Source of the DNA: Desulforapulum autotrophicum HRM2
GTDB lineage: Bacteria > Desulfobacterota > Desulfobacteria > Desulfobacterales > Desulfobacteraceae
Direction of reading: 5' to 3'
DNA: 64,000 nucleotides
Assembly (NCBI RefSeq): GCF_000020365.1
Contig: NC_012108.1
Location: forward strand, 2,232,001 to 2,296,000
In this document: piece after piece, positions 62,341 through 64,000 of the stretch
How positions within the stretch are numbered: the first letter of the stretch is position 1
Layout: every line of letters starts with the position of its first letter
Program-made: the position numbers and the translations under genes
Notes under the pieces: model-generated
Database searches by the model: none
What the model saw: the letters and a program-made list of their open reading frames with translations, nothing else
What the model was told of the DNA's origin: nothing

Positions 62341-63648
62341 ATGAAAAAAAAAATCCAGCAAGCGTTTATTGAAACCATAAACAGGGAATATTTGAAATGT
62401 GCCGCCTGTGGCGAGTGCCGCATGGTTTGTCCAGTTTATGGTGTTGAAGGGGTTGAGCGAAGTGTTGCAAGGGGGCGCCTGGCCCTGGCCAAGGCCCTGG
62501 CAGACGGAGACCTTGAGCTGACCGACAGGGTCCAGTCATCGTTTGACAATTGCCTGCTGTGCATGGCCTGTGTTGAAAATTGTGCAGGCCACGTGGACAT
62601 GGTCGAGGTCGTTCTCAAAAGCCGGGCCTATGTGGCTTCTCTTCGAGGCCTTCCAAAAGTAAAGGCCCTGGCGTTCAAGGCCCTGGGAACCGACAGAAAA
62701 TATCAAGACCTGGGGGCTGCCGGTGCCCGGGCTGTCCAGTCGGTCTGCACGGCCGCTCTTCCAGAAAACAGCGGGTTGCGCCTTAAACTTGCCCGGCTGA
62801 ACTATCCAACCCTGCCGCCCCTTGCCAAACGACCGTTTATTGGCAGTCAGGACAGGGTCTATGGGGCGGACAAACGGCAAAAGGTGGTGTTGTTTGTGGG
62901 GTGTGCCGGCAATTACATCTTTGATGACATCCCCCGGAAAACAGTGGAACTTCTCAACGCCCTTGACGTGGGGGTGATTGTCCTGTCACACCAGGGATGC
63001 TGCGGCGCGCCGGTCCAGGCCCATGGGGATTTAAGATCCCTTGAAACCCTTGTTGTCAATAATGTTCAGGTGCTTTCAGATTCAGAATTCATGGACTACC
63101 CCATCGTCACTATCTGTTCATCCGGCGGGTTGATGCTGAAACAGCACTACCCAAGGATCCTTTTGCAAACACCCTTTGAAAAACAGGCTAAAGCTCTGTC
63201 CTGCCGCACAATGGACATCAGCCAGTACCTGGCAGACTGGATCGGAATCGATACGATAAAATCAAAGATAAAGCATAAAATACCCCATACCCTGACCTAC
63301 CATGATCCCTGTCACCTGGGACGGGGGCAGGGGGTTACAACCCAGCCAAGGGCCCTTTTAAAGGCCGTTTGTGACCATTATGCCGAAATGCCCGATGCCG
63401 GTAGTTGCTGCGGCCTTGGCGGCACCTATGGGCTGAGCCATACAGACGTCTCCCGGCAGATTCTGGACAAAAAAACGAACAATATTGCCGCCATGGACAA
63501 GGTGCCGACAAGGCTTGCAACGGGTTGTCCAGCCTGCATCATGCAGTTGACCCACGGGTTGGCCCGGACAATTCCCGACATGGAGGTCGCTCATACCGTG
63601 CACTACCTCTGGCAGGCACTCATTTGTTCAGATCCTTGTCGATCTTGA
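62341..63648 (+). CDS. glcF: GlcF-type iron-sulfur subunit (two 4Fe-4S and two CCG domains)
   Basis: ATG 62341 gives 435 residues; an in-frame start 48 bp earlier would overlap glcD and add nothing known. CAACGECRMVCP (about 21-32) and CLLCMACVENC (~69-79) bind two 4Fe-4S clusters. The two CCG domains are marked by GCCGAP (~221) and SCCGLGGTYG (~357), which form the non-cubane iron-sulfur site in heterodisulfide-reductase-like proteins. It takes electrons from GlcD to quinone or another carrier. Its last 29 bp overlap the convergent gene at the window end. Confidence 0.9.
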   Translation: MKKKIQQAFIETINREYLKCAACGECRMVCPVYGVEGVERSVARGRLALAKALADGDLELTDRVQSSFDNCLLCMACVENCAGHVDMVEVVLKSRAYVASLRGLPKVKALAFKALGTDRKYQDLGAAGARAVQSVCTAALPENSGLRLKLARLNYPTLPPLAKRPFIGSQDRVYGADKRQKVVLFVGCAGNYIFDDIPRKTVELLNALDVGVIVLSHQGCCGAPVQAHGDLRSLETLVVNNVQVLSDSEFMDYPIVTICSSGGLMLKQHYPRILLQTPFEKQAKALSCRTMDISQYLADWIGIDTIKSKIKHKIPHTLTYHDPCHLGRGQGVTTQPRALLKAVCDHYAEMPDAGSCCGLGGTYGLSHTDVSRQILDKKTNNIAAMDKVPTRLATGCPACIMQLTHGLARTIPDMEVAHTVHYLWQALICSDPCRS

Positions 63649-64000
63649 CATAGGTCCAGGGCATCTGAACGTAGTTGAACAGTTTTGCTGCCCTTGGCAT
63701 AGAGAATTGTTTAAAAAGCCTGGGTATGTTCATGCCTATTCCCAGGTACACTGATCGCTCCCTGTCTTTTCTGTCCGGGTATCCCCGTGTGTAATATCCC
63801 AGGTGGAGTTCTAAATATTTCAAGCGATTGTTCCGGGCAAAGTCAAATCCATTAAATTTAACGGCCATAATCATTCGCTGGTGCTCATAGTCCGTGGTAA
63901 AATCGGCTTGATCAAATTCAGGCAGGTACTCAATCCTGAAATCGATTTTTTCTGATAACTCTGGACGGGTATAGAAAAAATATGCGGTTGTGGTACCGAT
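63620..64000 (-). CDS. DUF2279-like envelope protein, C-terminal part (cut by window end)
   Basis: The frame is open to the right edge, so only the last 126 residues are seen. MAVKFNGFDFARNN, YLELHLGYYTRGY and YLGIGMNIPRLFKQF are typical of predicted periplasmic proteins of the DUF2279 group, which are thought to be outer-membrane associated. The last part (AAKLFNYVQMPWTYVKIDKD) fits the same family. It converges on glcF with a 29-bp overlap. The N-terminus with a presumed signal peptide is outside the window. Confidence 0.65.
   Translation of the reverse strand: MGTTTAYFFYTRPELSEKIDFRIEYLPEFDQADFTTDYEHQRMIMAVKFNGFDFARNNRLKYLELHLGYYTRGYPDRKDRERSVYLGIGMNIPRLFKQFSMPRAAKLFNYVQMPWTYVKIDKDLNK

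Overview
The window looks like chromosomal DNA of a Gram-negative, probably marine deltaproteobacterium of the sulfate-reducer type (Desulfobacterales-like). This is an inference from an exopolysaccharide/PEP-CTERM (exosortase-associated) gene set, LarA and GlcD/GlcF genes of lactate-type metabolism, long TPR lipoproteins, and dense IS and hairpin repeats. No rRNA or tRNA gene was seen, and both window edges cut a gene.

Region 1 (1-20.8 kb) is an exopolysaccharide locus, almost all on the + strand. It holds an acyltransferase-3 fragment, a Wzx-type flippase, three ATP-grasp ligases, a GNAT acetyltransferase, two NodB-like deacetylases, three GT4 glycosyltransferases, a Wzy/WaaL-type polymerase/ligase, a TPR protein, a ParE-type toxin-antitoxin pair, a PaaK/CapK-like adenylate-forming enzyme, an M55 aminopeptidase and a TIGR03790-type exported protein. 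A complete ISKra4-type element (7390-8998) with a 9-bp target duplication has rewritten the C-terminus of one ATP-grasp gene.

Region 2 (21.0-32.7 kb) starts with an orphan HicB-like gene. A tight six-gene + strand cluster follows: VanZ (three signature copies), a CapA phosphoesterase, a giant beta-helix protein, a cysteine synthase fused to a cysteinyl-tRNA-synthetase-like protein with degenerate HIGH/KMSKS motifs, a second VanZ, and a beta-CASP metallohydrolase. The fusion gene is split by an IS3-family element. Removing the element and one 4-bp duplication restores a single 763-codon frame.

Region 3 (33.0-44.1 kb) looks like a lipid-product synthesis and export unit. It has a FeeM-type N-acyltransferase, a PEP-CTERM/exosortase-associated acyltransferase, an E1(ThiF)-nitroreductase fusion, a LolCDE/MacB-like ABC exporter, a LolA-like carrier and an AMIN-plus-barrel outer-membrane protein. 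A GT1 glycosyltransferase and a PEP-CTERM protein follow. The PEP-CTERM gene has a well-spaced sigma-54 promoter and an orphan strong Shine-Dalgarno sequence in its leader.

Region 4 (44.1-47.3 kb) is a graveyard of broken transposase genes and inverted repeats. Region 5 (47.3-52.8 kb) has two large TPR proteins, one a PrsT-like lipoprotein, facing away from each other around an unrecognised exported protein and a dyad operator. Region 6 (52.8-64.0 kb) is metabolic: a D-2-hydroxyacid dehydrogenase, an EamA transporter, a LarA-type racemase, HisC, a complete polar amino-acid ABC importer, GlcD and GlcF, and a cut DUF2279-like gene.

The best candidates for an undescribed system are the CysK-CysRS-like fusion in its VanZ/CapA/beta-helix operon and the acyltransferase/E1-nitroreductase/Lol-like export unit.
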